A stretch of 64,000 nt of DNA from Halomonas cerina (GCF_014192215.1 NZ_JACHXP010000007.1:124001-188000); one strand, 5' to 3'. Positions 1 to 10,289 are shown, numbered from the stretch's first letter. The notes: generated from the letters alone by a model not told the origin. Numbers and translations: made by a program.

Positions 1-59
1 CCTTACTCCATCCCTACCCTTCCAGTGCCATCCAAAGTAACAGCAATCGGCTAACTTTG

Positions 60-115
60 GGCGACTTCGTCGCCATTCGTCGAGGCGTCGAACCGGCAAT
101 AAATTGCGCTCCCAC
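60..115 (-). repeat. REP-like palindromic repeat
   Basis: Read on the minus strand this stretch begins GTGGGAGCGC, forms a GCAAT/ATTGC hairpin (96-107) and ends in a perfect GGCGAC-ttc-GTCGCC hairpin (60-74). The same opening word GTGGGAGCGC recurs inside recD at 46808 and 47193. REP sequences starting GTGGGAGCG are well known from pseudomonads. It lies outside any convincing gene. Confidence 0.6.
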
Positions 116-259
116 GACTGTCCAGCAGGCGCGCGCAGGCAAGAGCCATCGCGTCTCATTGGCCCGACGAGACGCCAGCAGTCTCGCCTCTCCCGAGACA
201 GACCGCGTCGTGGCTCCCTGAGGCGAACCAGGTAGCGAGTTGGCGCAATCGGAGGATTC

Positions 260-304
260 ATGTCGAAAAAGACGCTCGTTGTGCCTCACCACAGCGCCAG
301 CTAG
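260..304 (+). CDS. Possible 14-residue leader peptide or decayed gene start
   Basis: A very good ribosome binding site (GGAGGA at 251-256) precedes an ATG that opens a frame of only 14 codons (MSKKTLVVPHHSAS) ending at a TAG just before the toxin-antitoxin promoter region. It could be a leader peptide or the surviving 5' end of a gene whose rest was lost. I recognise no family. The rest of 1-320 shows no gene; the long minus-strand open frame there has arginine-rich, non-protein-like composition. Confidence 0.2.
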   Translation: MSKKTLVVPHHSAS

Positions 305-318
305 TATTACGGTATTAC
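304..318 (+). promoter_or_regulatory. Direct repeat, possible antitoxin operator
   Basis: Two identical heptamers GTATTAC (304-310 and 312-318) sit 8 bases apart, 25-39 bases upstream of the antitoxin start. Swapped-hairpin antitoxins of the PrlF/MazE type repress their own promoters through short repeats, so an autoregulatory site is a natural reading. The binding itself is inferred. Confidence 0.35.
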
Positions 319-342
319 CCCATGATGCAGAGGGAAATCACC

Positions 343-573
343 ATGCCCACGGCCACCAGCCGACTGACCAGTAAATACCAGGCCACCATCCCCGGCGCCG
401 TGCGCAAGGCGCTGGACCTGCACGCCGGCGATGCGATCAGCTTCGAGATCGAGGATGGCGAGATTCGCCTGCGCAAGGCCCGTCCTCTCGACCTGGCCTT
501 CACCCATGCCGTGGAGGGGACCCTGAGCGAGTGGGAGTCCGACGCCGACGAGGAAGCCTACCGTGAGCTTTGA
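343..573 (+). CDS. PrlF/AbrB-type antitoxin
   Basis: This 76-residue protein has the AbrB/MazE/SpoVT swapped-hairpin signature near its N-terminus (TSKYQATIPGAVRKAL, then a DAISFEIEDGEIRLRKA strand) and an acidic C-terminal tail suited to wrapping a toxin. It resembles PrlF (SohA) family antitoxins that bind DNA and neutralise a ribonuclease toxin. I chose the ATG at 343 because AGGGA at 331-335 is correctly spaced from it; the ATG at 322 is in frame but lacks such a site. Its 3' end overlaps the next gene by 11 bases, the usual coupling of antitoxin and toxin. Cytoplasmic; probably represses its own promoter. Confidence 0.8.
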   Translation: MPTATSRLTSKYQATIPGAVRKALDLHAGDAISFEIEDGEIRLRKARPLDLAFTHAVEGTLSEWESDADEEAYREL

Positions 574-919
574 AGCCTTCAATGTCGTCGTCGTCCCGTT
601 CCCCTTCACCGACCGCTCGACGGCCAAGCGCCGGCCAGCGCTGGTGCTTTCCTCTATCGAGGCTTTCAACCAGCCAACTGGGCACGTCGTGCTGGCCATG
701 ATCACCAGCGCCAGGAATTCCGCCTGGCCACTGGACACCGAGATCCAGGACCTCGACAGCGCTGGCCTGCCCTCCACCTCCATCGTGCGCATGAAGCTGT
801 TTACCCTCGACGAACGCCTGATCATTCGCCAGGCGGGCCACTTGGGGGGTGATGATCGGTCTCGTGTGACCCGGTCCCTGCAAGCTCTGATGCCATCCGA
901 GATAACAACCATGGGCTGA
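563..919 (+). CDS. PemK/MazF-family toxin
   Basis: The 118-residue product starts at a GTG inside the end of the antitoxin gene. It carries the N-terminal PemK/MazF signature (VVVVPFPFTDRSTAKRRPAL), the conserved ITSARN stretch and the core PSTSIVRMKLFTLDERLI. MazF-like proteins are sequence-specific mRNA endoribonucleases held inactive by the antitoxin. Length and all core blocks fit an intact member. Gene order antitoxin-toxin with an 11-base overlap supports a functional type II module. The PrlF antitoxin family classically pairs with YhaV-type toxins, so this PrlF-like/PemK-like pairing is a variant. A second, broken copy of the core motif lies at 1138. Confidence 0.85.
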   Translation: MSFEAFNVVVVPFPFTDRSTAKRRPALVLSSIEAFNQPTGHVVLAMITSARNSAWPLDTEIQDLDSAGLPSTSIVRMKLFTLDERLIIRQAGHLGGDDRSRVTRSLQALMPSEITTMG

Positions 920-990
920 GGCTGGACACCCATGGCGGCATTCGCGCAGCACAGCAGTTGCGCCCACAAGATCAGGAAGCGCTTGAAACA

Positions 991-1124
991 GGTGTCAACT
1001 ACCTCTCCCTGAAGGGAGAGGCTTGTAAACGCAAGCCAGGTTGACCAGGGAAAGCGGTAAACAACCCGCTACGTTGGCAACAGGTCGCCAAGACCCACCC
1101 CACCGTGCTTCCTCAGCGGTGGGC
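991..1124 (+). mobile_element. Relic of an IS200/IS605-like element end (no transposase)
   Basis: Four hairpins follow each other: CCTCTCCC/GGGAGAGG (1002-1021), GCTTG/CAAGC (1021-1036), AGCGG/CCGCT (1053-1070) and CCCACCG/CGGTGGG (1099-1123). The lead-in GTCAACTACCTC followed by a short hairpin and GAGGCTTGTAAACGCAAGC is, from memory, typical of sequence next to tnpB genes in IS200/IS605-family elements. No tnpA or tnpB remains here. Together with the adjacent toxin fragment it looks like an old insertion scar. The identification rests on recall of the terminal pattern. Confidence 0.45.
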
Positions 1125-1136
1125 TCTGGAAGGTCA

Positions 1137-1174
1137 GAATGAAGCTCTTCACCCTCGATGAGCGCCTGATCAGC
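1137..1174 (+). pseudogene. Fragment of a second PemK-like toxin gene
   Basis: Bases 1139-1172 encode MKLFTLDERLIS, identical for eleven residues to the core of the intact toxin at 563-919, although the DNA differs at several third positions. The homology stops just after the DERLI block, and upstream is the IS-like relic. It is therefore a diverged remnant of another toxin copy and not a recent duplication. Confidence 0.7.
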
Positions 1175-1235
1175 CCGCTCGCTACAGGAAGCCCGGAGCG
1201 CACAGGCGTTGCTTTACGGGTTTTTACGGCTAGAC

Positions 1236-1270
1236 TGATAAATTATCAAATTTTAGATAAACGATGATAA
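1236..1270 (+). promoter_or_regulatory. TGATAA palindrome and repeat, candidate operator/promoter
   Basis: TGATAA-A-TTATCA (1236-1248) is a perfect palindrome with a one-base centre, and a third TGATAA follows at 1265-1270, immediately upstream of the ATPase start. The surrounding stretch is AT-rich in an otherwise GC-rich region, as expected for a promoter with an overlapping operator. The regulator is unknown. Confidence 0.4.
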
Positions 1271-1274
1271 GGCC

Positions 1275-2435
1275 GTGCTCTACTTTCCCAGACATCAGCT
1301 TGCCGCCGACATGGCGGACGCCCTGAGCGGTAAGCTCCTCTTCAGTGACGCCCCCAACGGGCTCTTCCTCGCCGCACTTCGGAGGACCGGCAAGACCACC
1401 TTCCTGAAGAACGACCTACTCCCCACGCTGGAGAGGCAGGCCGTCCAGGTGGTCTATGTCGACCTCTGGTCGGATCAACGGCGCGACCCAGCCCAGCTGA
1501 TCCAGGCCGCGATCCAGGAGGCCATGGCCCAGCACCGTCCCGCCATCGAGAAACTCGCGACACGGCTGGGCATCAGCAAGGTTGGGCTCGGGCAGTGGGT
1601 CCAGATTGACGCGAACCCTACTGACGAAGGGGCCGCCTCTCTCCCCGAAGCTCTGCGCCTGCTCATTGAGGCCGGCGGCAAGCCTGTTGCACTGGTCATT
1701 GATGAGGCCCAGCAAGCGGTGACCACGGAAGCCGGGAACACTCTCATGGCTGCGCTGAAGTCGGCACGGGACCAGCTCAACACGCCTGACCACATCCAGC
1801 TCATGGTCGTCATGTCAGGGTCCGATCGCGACAAGCTTCTCCGGCTGGTCAATGGCCATGCAGCACCCTTCTACGGGTCGCAAGTCCAGCAGATGCCGTT
1901 GCTCGGCAAGGCCTTTATCGAGCATATCGCCAACCTGATCGAGCACCAGCAGCCATTCCGTGCTCCCGTGAATACCGACATGCTGTTGGAGGCATTCACC
2001 GCCTATGGGCATCGCCCCCAGTTGTTCATAGAGGCTCTCGGCCAAGCTACGAGCCCCCTGGCGACAGAGGATGACCGTTTTGAGGTGCGACTGTTGGCCT
2101 ACGCTCGGGCGCGACAGCGGGATGTCGAGCGGGACATGGCGAGTCACTATCTGGGTCTGGAACCTCTCCAGCAAGCGGTGCTGTGGCGGATGCTCGAGCT
2201 GGGCGAGGCGTTCCGACCGTACAATGCGGAGTCGCGGGCCTTCTATCAGCGCATCATCGGCAAGCCCGTTTCTGCTCAGCAAGCTCAACGGGCTCTGGAG
2301 AGTCTGCGGGAACGAACCCCTCCGCTGGCCTGGAAATCGAGCCGGGGCGAATATGCCGTGGAGGATGCGGCGATGACAAAGTGGTTCCGAGCCTTGGTCG
2401 ACGCTGGCCGCTGGCCACCCGGTGACGACGAGTAA
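1275..2435 (+). CDS. Stand-alone AAA/STAND-like ATP-binding protein
   Basis: The 386-residue protein has a P-loop LRRTGKTTFL near residues 35-44 (lysine 40) and a Walker B strand VALVIDEAQQ near residue 145, followed by a sensor-like strand ending MSGSDRDKLL. A winged-helix-like C-terminal half (residues about 250-386) follows. This arrangement matches the archaeal-type ATPase/AAA superfamily of single proteins that often travel with mobile DNA. The start is a GTG with only weak upstream complementarity; the ATG at 1264 is out of frame and the next internal ATG is codon 13. Flanking toxin-antitoxin and IS debris suggest an accessory gene. No partner gene identifies its target, so I assign no function. 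Confidence 0.65.
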   Translation: MLYFPRHQLAADMADALSGKLLFSDAPNGLFLAALRRTGKTTFLKNDLLPTLERQAVQVVYVDLWSDQRRDPAQLIQAAIQEAMAQHRPAIEKLATRLGISKVGLGQWVQIDANPTDEGAASLPEALRLLIEAGGKPVALVIDEAQQAVTTEAGNTLMAALKSARDQLNTPDHIQLMVVMSGSDRDKLLRLVNGHAAPFYGSQVQQMPLLGKAFIEHIANLIEHQQPFRAPVNTDMLLEAFTAYGHRPQLFIEALGQATSPLATEDDRFEVRLLAYARARQRDVERDMASHYLGLEPLQQAVLWRMLELGEAFRPYNAESRAFYQRIIGKPVSAQQAQRALESLRERTPPLAWKSSRGEYAVEDAAMTKWFRALVDAGRWPPGDDE

Positions 2436-2530
2436 TCGGTTTGCGCGAGACGCGGCAGTGAGTTCGACAGCCTTGAACGGGCGGCAGGCTTGCGCCGCCG
2501 CCATCACGACCTCCTGGCCCGCAACGCCAG

Positions 2531-2558
2531 CGGCCCCGCCTCTCTCGAGACGGGGCCG
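2531..2558. terminator. Hairpin between convergent ATPase gene and mmsA
   Basis: CGGCCCCG (2531-2538) and CGGGGCCG (2551-2558) form an 8-bp GC stem with a 12-base loop between the convergent ends of the ATPase gene and mmsA. On the plus strand it is followed by CCTTTATC, a weak U tract. It probably serves as a bidirectional transcription end. Confidence 0.5.
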
Positions 2559-2578
2559 CCTTTATCACCGGATGCTGA

Positions 2579-4078
2579 TCAGTGCAGCGAGATGGTGCTG
2601 TTGATGCCGCTGGAGACGTTCTCCGGTTCGAACCAGCGGGCGGTGACGGTCTTGGTCTGGGTCCAGAAGGCGATCGCCTGCTTGCCGTTGGGGCCCAGGT
2701 CGCCGAGCTTGGAGCCGCGCGAGCCGGTGAAGCTGAAGTAGGCCACCGGCACCGGGATCGGCACGTTGATGCCCACCTGGCCGACGTCGATGTCGGTCTC
2801 GAAGCGGCGCGCCACCCAGCCGGAGTTGGTGAAGATCGAGGTGCCGTTGCCGTTGGGATTGGCGTTGATGAACTCGATCGCCTCGTCCAGGGTGTCGACG
2901 CTGACCACGCAGAGCACCGGGCCGAAGACCTCCTCGCGATAGATGGTCATGTCGGCCGTGACGTCGGCGAACAGGGTCGGGCCGACGAAGTTGCCGTCCG
3001 GGTAGCCCTCCACCTGACAGCCACGACCGTCCACCACCAGCCTGGCGCCCTCCTTCTCACCGACGGCGATCAGGCGCTCCACGCGTTCCTTCGCCTGGGG
3101 CGAGACCAGCGGGCCGAGGTCGGCATCCTGCTGGGTGCCGGGCCCTACCGTCATGTTGCGGGCGCCCTCGGCGATGTCATCGAGCCACTCGCGGGCCTCG
3201 CCCACCAGCACCACCACGGAGTTGGCCATGCAGCGCTGGCCGGCGGCACCGAAGGCCGAGCCCAGCAGGTTGTTGATGGCCTGACTACGGTTGGCGTCGG
3301 GCATCACCACGCAGTGATTCTTGGCGCCCATCATCGCCTGCATGCGCTTGCCGGCCTCGGCGGCGCGGTTGTAGAGCAGCGAGCCCACGTGGGTGGAGCC
3401 GATGAAGGAGAGGGCCTTGATGTCGGTGTGGTCGGCGATCTGGTTGGCCACGTCCGGGCCACCGTGCACCACGTTAAGCACACCAGCGGGGATGCCCGCC
3501 TCGTGGGCCAGCTCAACCAGGCGGATGGTGGAGCTCGGGTCCTGCTCGGAGGGCTTGAGCACGAAGGTGTTGCCGGTGGCGATGGCCAGCGGGAACATGA
3601 AGCAGGGCAGCATGATCGGGAAATTGAAGGCCGTGATGCCGGCACCCACGCCTAGCGGCTGGTTGAGGGTGTAGACATCCACTTCGTTGGCGGCATTCTC
3701 GGCCAGCTCGCCCAGTTGCAGCGAGGTGATCGAGCAGGCGTGCTCCACCACCTCGAGGCCACGGCCCACCTCGCCGGCGGCATCGGGCAGGGTCTTGCCA
3801 TGCTCCTCGGTGATCAGCGCGGCTAGTTCGTCGGTGTGCTCGCGGATCAGCGCCTGGAGCTTGAGCATGATGCGCTGTCGCTTGGCCAGCGGCACCTTGC
3901 GCCAGGTCTTGAAGGCTGCCTTGGCACTGGCCACGGCCGTCTCGACCTCCTCGGCGGTGCAGAACGGTACCCGGGCGACCACTTCCTGGGTGGCCGGGTT
4001 GATGACGTCGCGCCATTCCTGGCTCTTCGACTGGACGGCCTGGCCGTCGATGTACATGGGAATCTCGCGAACGGACAT
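2579..4078 (-). CDS. mmsA: Methylmalonate-semialdehyde dehydrogenase (CoA-acylating)
   Basis: This 499-residue enzyme of the aldehyde dehydrogenase superfamily has the MmsA/IolA-specific blocks FNFPIMLPCFMFPLA, IGSTHVGSLLYNRA and the catalytic cysteine region FGAAGQRCMANSVVVLVG. It converts (methyl)malonate semialdehyde with NAD+ and CoA to propionyl-CoA or acetyl-CoA, in valine, beta-alanine, propionate or inositol catabolism. Length is normal. It is divergently transcribed from a LysR-type gene 218 bases away that probably controls it. Without a neighbouring mmsB, bauA or iol gene, the exact pathway (valine versus beta-alanine) is open. Confidence 0.9.
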   Translation of the reverse strand: MSVREIPMYIDGQAVQSKSQEWRDVINPATQEVVARVPFCTAEEVETAVASAKAAFKTWRKVPLAKRQRIMLKLQALIREHTDELAALITEEHGKTLPDAAGEVGRGLEVVEHACSITSLQLGELAENAANEVDVYTLNQPLGVGAGITAFNFPIMLPCFMFPLAIATGNTFVLKPSEQDPSSTIRLVELAHEAGIPAGVLNVVHGGPDVANQIADHTDIKALSFIGSTHVGSLLYNRAAEAGKRMQAMMGAKNHCVVMPDANRSQAINNLLGSAFGAAGQRCMANSVVVLVGEAREWLDDIAEGARNMTVGPGTQQDADLGPLVSPQAKERVERLIAVGEKEGARLVVDGRGCQVEGYPDGNFVGPTLFADVTADMTIYREEVFGPVLCVVSVDTLDEAIEFINANPNGNGTSIFTNSGWVARRFETDIDVGQVGINVPIPVPVAYFSFTGSRGSKLGDLGPNGKQAIAFWTQTKTVTARWFEPENVSSGINSTISLH

Positions 4079-4176
4079 GGTGGCGTGCTCCTCTGTATGG
4101 GCTGCCTTACCCCTGGCGATAACCTGGCCTTGTGGTTGTGAATTACCGTCGTGAATCGCCGGGCATTAGACTTTAT

Positions 4177-4190
4177 GTGTATCAATACAC
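4177..4190. promoter_or_regulatory. Inverted repeat in the mmsA/lysR intergenic region
   Basis: GTGTAT-CA-ATACAC is a perfect 14-base inverted repeat about 100 bases upstream of mmsA and 107 upstream of the LysR gene. Its position and symmetry fit a LysR-type recognition site acting on mmsA. The role is inferred. Confidence 0.4.
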
Positions 4191-4248
4191 GAAGCGTATT
4201 GGCAACGAGTCTAGCCAGACGTCGGATGGCGTGACAACGGGCACTCGG

Positions 4249-4276
4249 GCACATTGTTTGTGCACTCATGCACAAA
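4249..4276. promoter_or_regulatory. Nested palindromes overlapping the lysR leader
   Basis: TTTGTGCA-CTCA-TGCACAAA (4257-4276) is a perfect 20-base palindrome, and GCACA-TTGTT-TGTGC (4249-4263) overlaps it. Both end about 20 bases before the LysR start codon and contain T-N11-A type spacing. They are good candidates for the autoregulatory site of the LysR protein. Confidence 0.5.
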
Positions 4277-4296
4277 AACCCTGAAGGGAGACACCC

Positions 4297-5247
4297 ATGC
4301 TGGACTGGCAGGACATCCAGATCTTTCTGGAGGTAGCGCGCAGCGAGCGACTCACCGATGCCGCCCGACGCCTGGGGCTCGACCATTCTACCCTCTCGCG
4401 GCGCACCCGGCGCTTCGAGCAGAGGCTCAACACCCAGCTCTTCGAGCGTAGCACGCATGGCTACCACCTCACCGAGGCGGGCCAGCAGCTGCTCGCTCAT
4501 GCCGAGGAAATGGCCCGCCACGCCGTCGAGGCGAGCGAGAGCCTCAGCGACAAGAACCACCAGGTCAGCGGCCAGATCCGCCTGGGCGTCACCGAGGGCT
4601 TCGGTACCTGGGTGATCGCCCCGCTGCTCTCGGCCTTCTGCACGCGCCACCCGGGCGTGACCCTGGACCTGCTCGCCCTGCCCCGGGTGGTCAATCTGAG
4701 TCGCCACGAGGCGGATCTGGCCATCACCGTCGAGCGTCCGGTGAGCCCGGGGCTGGTCATCTCGCGGCTATGTGACTACCGGCTGCGCCTCTACGGCAGC
4801 CACGGGTATCTCACCCGCCATGGCACCCCGTCGCGGCTGGCCGGACTCGGCGAGCATCGACTGATCGGCTACGTGGACGACCTGATCTTCAGCGAGCAGC
4901 TCAGCTACCTGGAGCCGTTGCTCGACCCGGCGGTGGTCGGCCAGCCGGGGCCGCACTTCGCCATGCGCAGCACCAGCGTGACCACCCAGCACGCGGCCTG
5001 TCGGCACGGCGCGGGACTCGCCGTGCTGCCCTGCTTCATGGCGGAAGCCAGCGAGACACTCGAGAGCGTGCTGGAAGACGAGGTGGCGATCGTGCGCCAG
5101 TTCTGGATCACGGCCCGCCAGGAGCAGCGCCGCCTGGCCCGGGTACGGCTGCTGTGGGACTTTTTGCGCGAGGCCCTGGACGCCAACCGCGCCTTCCTGA
5201 TGGGCGAGACCGGGGACATGGTGGTCCCCGAGGGCAGCTCTCCTTGA
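4297..5247 (+). CDS. LysR-family transcriptional regulator
   Basis: The 316-residue protein opens with a LysR winged helix-turn-helix (DWQDIQIFLEVARS, then DAARRLGLDHSTLSRR; residues about 3-60) followed by a periplasmic-binding-like effector domain beginning around GQIRLGVTEGFG (residue about 95). Such regulators bind T-N11-A palindromes and respond to a small ligand. AAGGGAG at 4283-4289 supports the ATG at 4297. Its divergent position makes mmsA the likely target. The ligand cannot be deduced. Confidence 0.88.
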   Translation: MLDWQDIQIFLEVARSERLTDAARRLGLDHSTLSRRTRRFEQRLNTQLFERSTHGYHLTEAGQQLLAHAEEMARHAVEASESLSDKNHQVSGQIRLGVTEGFGTWVIAPLLSAFCTRHPGVTLDLLALPRVVNLSRHEADLAITVERPVSPGLVISRLCDYRLRLYGSHGYLTRHGTPSRLAGLGEHRLIGYVDDLIFSEQLSYLEPLLDPAVVGQPGPHFAMRSTSVTTQHAACRHGAGLAVLPCFMAEASETLESVLEDEVAIVRQFWITARQEQRRLARVRLLWDFLREALDANRAFLMGETGDMVVPEGSSP

Positions 5248-5416
5248 CGGCACACCGGACGGGCGGCTTGCCCCGAGGCGAACCCGCCCGACCGGGACTA
5301 TAGTGAGATAGCCGGTGGAGAACCTCCTGGCCGGCCGTCGACAGGCGCGCCCGGTGTAGGCTCCCCACGACGGCCACCCCGTAGCCGACTGCCACCCCGT
5401 GTGGAAGGAGGACAAC

Positions 5417-5821
5417 ATGTATCCACATCACGCTGCCATGGGCGCCGCCTCGGCCCTGGTCGCCGCCCTCGCGCTTCTGCCCCTGTCCGCCGCGGGCGAG
5501 ACGACTCAGGTCCTGAAGTCGACGCTTCAGGGTCAGGAGGACATGGAGGCGAACATCGTGCGCTTCGATGTGGACGAAAACTGGGTCACCGACCGTCATA
5601 TCCATCCGGGCCACGTCTTCGTCTACGTGACCGAGGGCAGCATCGAGGTCGATGTCGAGGGGGAAGACCCCAGAACCATATCGGCCGGTGAGGCCTTTTA
5701 CGAACCCCCCGATCGCCCGATGGTCGCCCAGACCATAAGCAGCGACGGCGCCAGTTTCATCGTCTTCCAGGTGGGGACCCAAGGGCGAGCCCATCATGGT
5801 ATCCCAGCCCGAATGAGCTGA
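5417..5821 (+). CDS. Secreted cupin-domain protein
   Basis: The 134-residue product begins with a probable Sec signal peptide (hydrophobic core GAASALVAALALLPLS, cleavage after SAAG) and then a single small cupin barrel. Cupin motif 1 is recognisable in HIHPGHVFVYVTEG and motif 2 around GEAFYEPPD. The ATG at 5417 is chosen because GGAGGA stands 6-11 bases upstream. The predicted mature protein would be periplasmic and may bind a metal through the histidines. No neighbour indicates a substrate; it sits alone between the LysR gene and katG. Confidence 0.75.
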   Translation: MYPHHAAMGAASALVAALALLPLSAAGETTQVLKSTLQGQEDMEANIVRFDVDENWVTDRHIHPGHVFVYVTEGSIEVDVEGEDPRTISAGEAFYEPPDRPMVAQTISSDGASFIVFQVGTQGRAHHGIPARMS

Positions 5822-8344
<2,523 letters not shown>

Positions 8345-8395
8345 CGGCGCCATAGGCTGGAACCCATGGCAGGAGTACCGGCCACGGCCAAAGCG

Positions 8396-8430
8396 AGACG
8401 CCCGGGTTATCACCCGGGCGTCTTTTTTTT
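8396..8430 (+). terminator. Rho-independent terminator of katG
   Basis: AGACGCCCGGGT (8396-8407) and ACCCGGGCGTCT (8412-8423) form a perfect 12-bp stem with a TATC loop, followed by an unbroken T run to 8430. This is a textbook intrinsic terminator 51 bases after the katG stop. Confidence 0.95.
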
Positions 8431-8449
8431 ATGGATCATCGCAATTTAC

Positions 8450-8569
8450 CGTGAAACGGCCTATTCGTAGGGTGGATAAGCGATAGCGCATCCACCATGA
8501 CATCGTCGAGGACGCCCCGTTGGATGCGCTCGCAGGCTCGCTTATCCAACCTACGCGGAATGTTTCACG
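8450..8569. repeat. 120-bp imperfect palindrome (REP/MITE-like)
   Basis: Nested arms pair across the whole element: CGTGAAAC/GTTTCACG (8450-8457 and 8562-8569), CGTAGGGTGGATAAGCG with its one-mismatch complement (8466-8482 and 8539-8555), and GCGCATCCA/TGGATGCGC nearer the centre. Sequences of the GTAGGNTGGATAAGCG...CGCATCCA type occur repeatedly in many gammaproteobacterial genomes (recalled). The element fills the gap between the katG terminator and selO and contains no gene. Confidence 0.75.
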
Positions 8570-8614
8570 CTGATCTGCGATGAACCTTTTTATCTATCTG
8601 CCGAGTGGTGCCGC

Positions 8615-10105
8615 TCAGGTCCCGCAGAAGGTCCGCAGCACCCGCTCCGTCGGCTCGGCCGGGCGGGCGTACGCCTCGCGGCCGGGCTGTTCGGTGAAGG
8701 GGTCGGCCAACACCTCGCGCAGCACCTCGAAGGGGGCGAAGTCGCCCTCGTTCGCCGCGCTGAGGGCCTCCTCCACCTTGTGGTTGCGGGGGATGTACAG
8801 CGGGTTCACCGCCCGCAGCCGATCGGCGATCTCCGCCATGGAGACGCCTTCCGCCTGCAGCCGCTCGCGCCAGCGAGGCAGCCAGGCCTCGATACCCTCG
8901 CGGTTCTCGAAGAGCGACAGCAGCGCCGTCTCGTCCTCCCCCGGCGCGACGGCCTCGGCCAGCCGGCGGAAGGTCAGGGTGAAGTCGGCACGCCCCCGCT
9001 GCATGGCCGCCAGCAAGTCATCGGCCAGGGCGGCATCGTCCTTTTGCTCCGTCGCCAGGCCCAGCTTGGCGCGGCGTATCGCCAGCCACGCGGTCTCGTG
9101 GCGCGCCTCGATGCCATCGATCACCGCGGTGGCGCGCTCGATGGCGCGATCCGTCTCGTCGTCGATCAGTGGCAGCAGCGTCTCGGCGAAGCGCGCCAGG
9201 TTCCACTGGACGAGGAGCGGCTGGTTGCCCCAGGCGTAACGCCCCCGCTCGTCGATGGAGCTGAACACGGTGCGCGGATCGTAGGCCTCCATGAAGGCGC
9301 AGGGGCCATAGTCGATCGTCTCGCCGGAGAGGGCACAGTTGTCGGTGTTCATCACCCCATGGATGAAGCCCACGCCCAGCCACTGCGCCACCAGCGACGC
9401 CTGACGACCCGCCACGGCCTCCAGCAACGCCAGGTAGCGCTCCCCTTCCGGCTGCGCGGCGAGCTCGGGCTCCAGCAGCTGTGGATAGTGGCGCTCGATG
9501 GCCTCGTCGGCCAGCAGGCGCACGGCCTCCACATCGCCGCGGGCAGCGAAGTACTGGAAGGTGCCCACCCGCAGATGGCTGGCGGCCACCCGAGTGAGCA
9601 CGCCACCGGGTTCCATCCCCCGGCGGAACACCCGCTCGCCGGTGGTCACCGCCGCCAGCGCCCGGGTGGTGGGAATGCCCAGCACGTGCATCGCCTCGCT
9701 GACCAGATATTCGCGAAGTACCGGGCCCAGCGGCGCGCGACCATCGCCGCCCCGAGAAAAGGGGGTGCAACCGGCTCCCTTGAGCTGGATATCGCGCAGC
9801 TGCCCCCGACCATCGGTCACCTCGCCCAGCAGCACGGCGCGGCCGTCGCCCAGACGCGGCACGAAGATGCCGAACTGGTGACCGGCATAGGCCTGGGCCA
9901 GCGGCTCGGCTCCTGGCGGCACGGCATTGCCGGAAAACCACTCCGTGGTCTGCTGCTCATCGAAGGCCGACAGGTCGAAGCCGAGCTCCTCGGCCAGTGG
10001 TCGGTTGAAGGCCACCAGCCGCGGCGCTTCCACGGGCACCGGGTCGAAACGCTCAAAGAAGCGTGCCGGCAGGCGAGCATAGCGCAGGGTGAACTCGGGA
10101 AACAT
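8615..10105 (-). CDS. selO: Protein adenylyltransferase SelO (YdiU family)
   Basis: The 496-residue protein matches the YdiU/SelO pseudokinase family: N-terminal MFPEFTLRYARLP, a glycine-rich nucleotide segment QLKGAGCTPFSRGGDGRAPLG, the GVMNTDNCALSG block and the metal-binding DYGPCAFMEAYDP. SelO transfers AMP from ATP to protein hydroxyls and is linked to oxidative-stress responses. The C-terminal RTFCGT keeps the cysteine at the place where animal homologues have selenocysteine. I start at 10105 (MFPEF), with GGAG a few bases upstream; the frame is open further 5' but that part is not family-like. It lies beside katG, also a redox-stress gene, on the other strand. Confidence 0.93.
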   Translation of the reverse strand: MFPEFTLRYARLPARFFERFDPVPVEAPRLVAFNRPLAEELGFDLSAFDEQQTTEWFSGNAVPPGAEPLAQAYAGHQFGIFVPRLGDGRAVLLGEVTDGRGQLRDIQLKGAGCTPFSRGGDGRAPLGPVLREYLVSEAMHVLGIPTTRALAAVTTGERVFRRGMEPGGVLTRVAASHLRVGTFQYFAARGDVEAVRLLADEAIERHYPQLLEPELAAQPEGERYLALLEAVAGRQASLVAQWLGVGFIHGVMNTDNCALSGETIDYGPCAFMEAYDPRTVFSSIDERGRYAWGNQPLLVQWNLARFAETLLPLIDDETDRAIERATAVIDGIEARHETAWLAIRRAKLGLATEQKDDAALADDLLAAMQRGRADFTLTFRRLAEAVAPGEDETALLSLFENREGIEAWLPRWRERLQAEGVSMAEIADRLRAVNPLYIPRNHKVEEALSAANEGDFAPFEVLREVLADPFTEQPGREAYARPAEPTERVLRTFCGT

Positions 10106-10289
10106 GGCGGCTCCGACTGGGGTCAGGGAACAGGAAACGACAAGCGCACCTACACCATGGTGAGACAGGCAAGGGCCGTCAACATTCGCCGCGACGACCA
10201 GGCTCTTCTTGTCCCCTGGCACCCGGCTTTGCGAAACCGTCGGTTCGATGCCATACCCAGAACAATCCGGTCTGTTCACAAGGAGCAGC

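Noticed and set aside
14..292. Minus-strand open frame of 92 codons at the left edge
   Set aside because: Composition is arginine/serine-rich without protein-like blocks, and it overlaps a REP-like repeat. No ribosome binding site or family match.
2582..3655. Long plus-strand open frame opposite mmsA
   Set aside because: It is the GC-rich shadow of a clear aldehyde dehydrogenase gene and consists of histidine/glycine/valine-rich noise.
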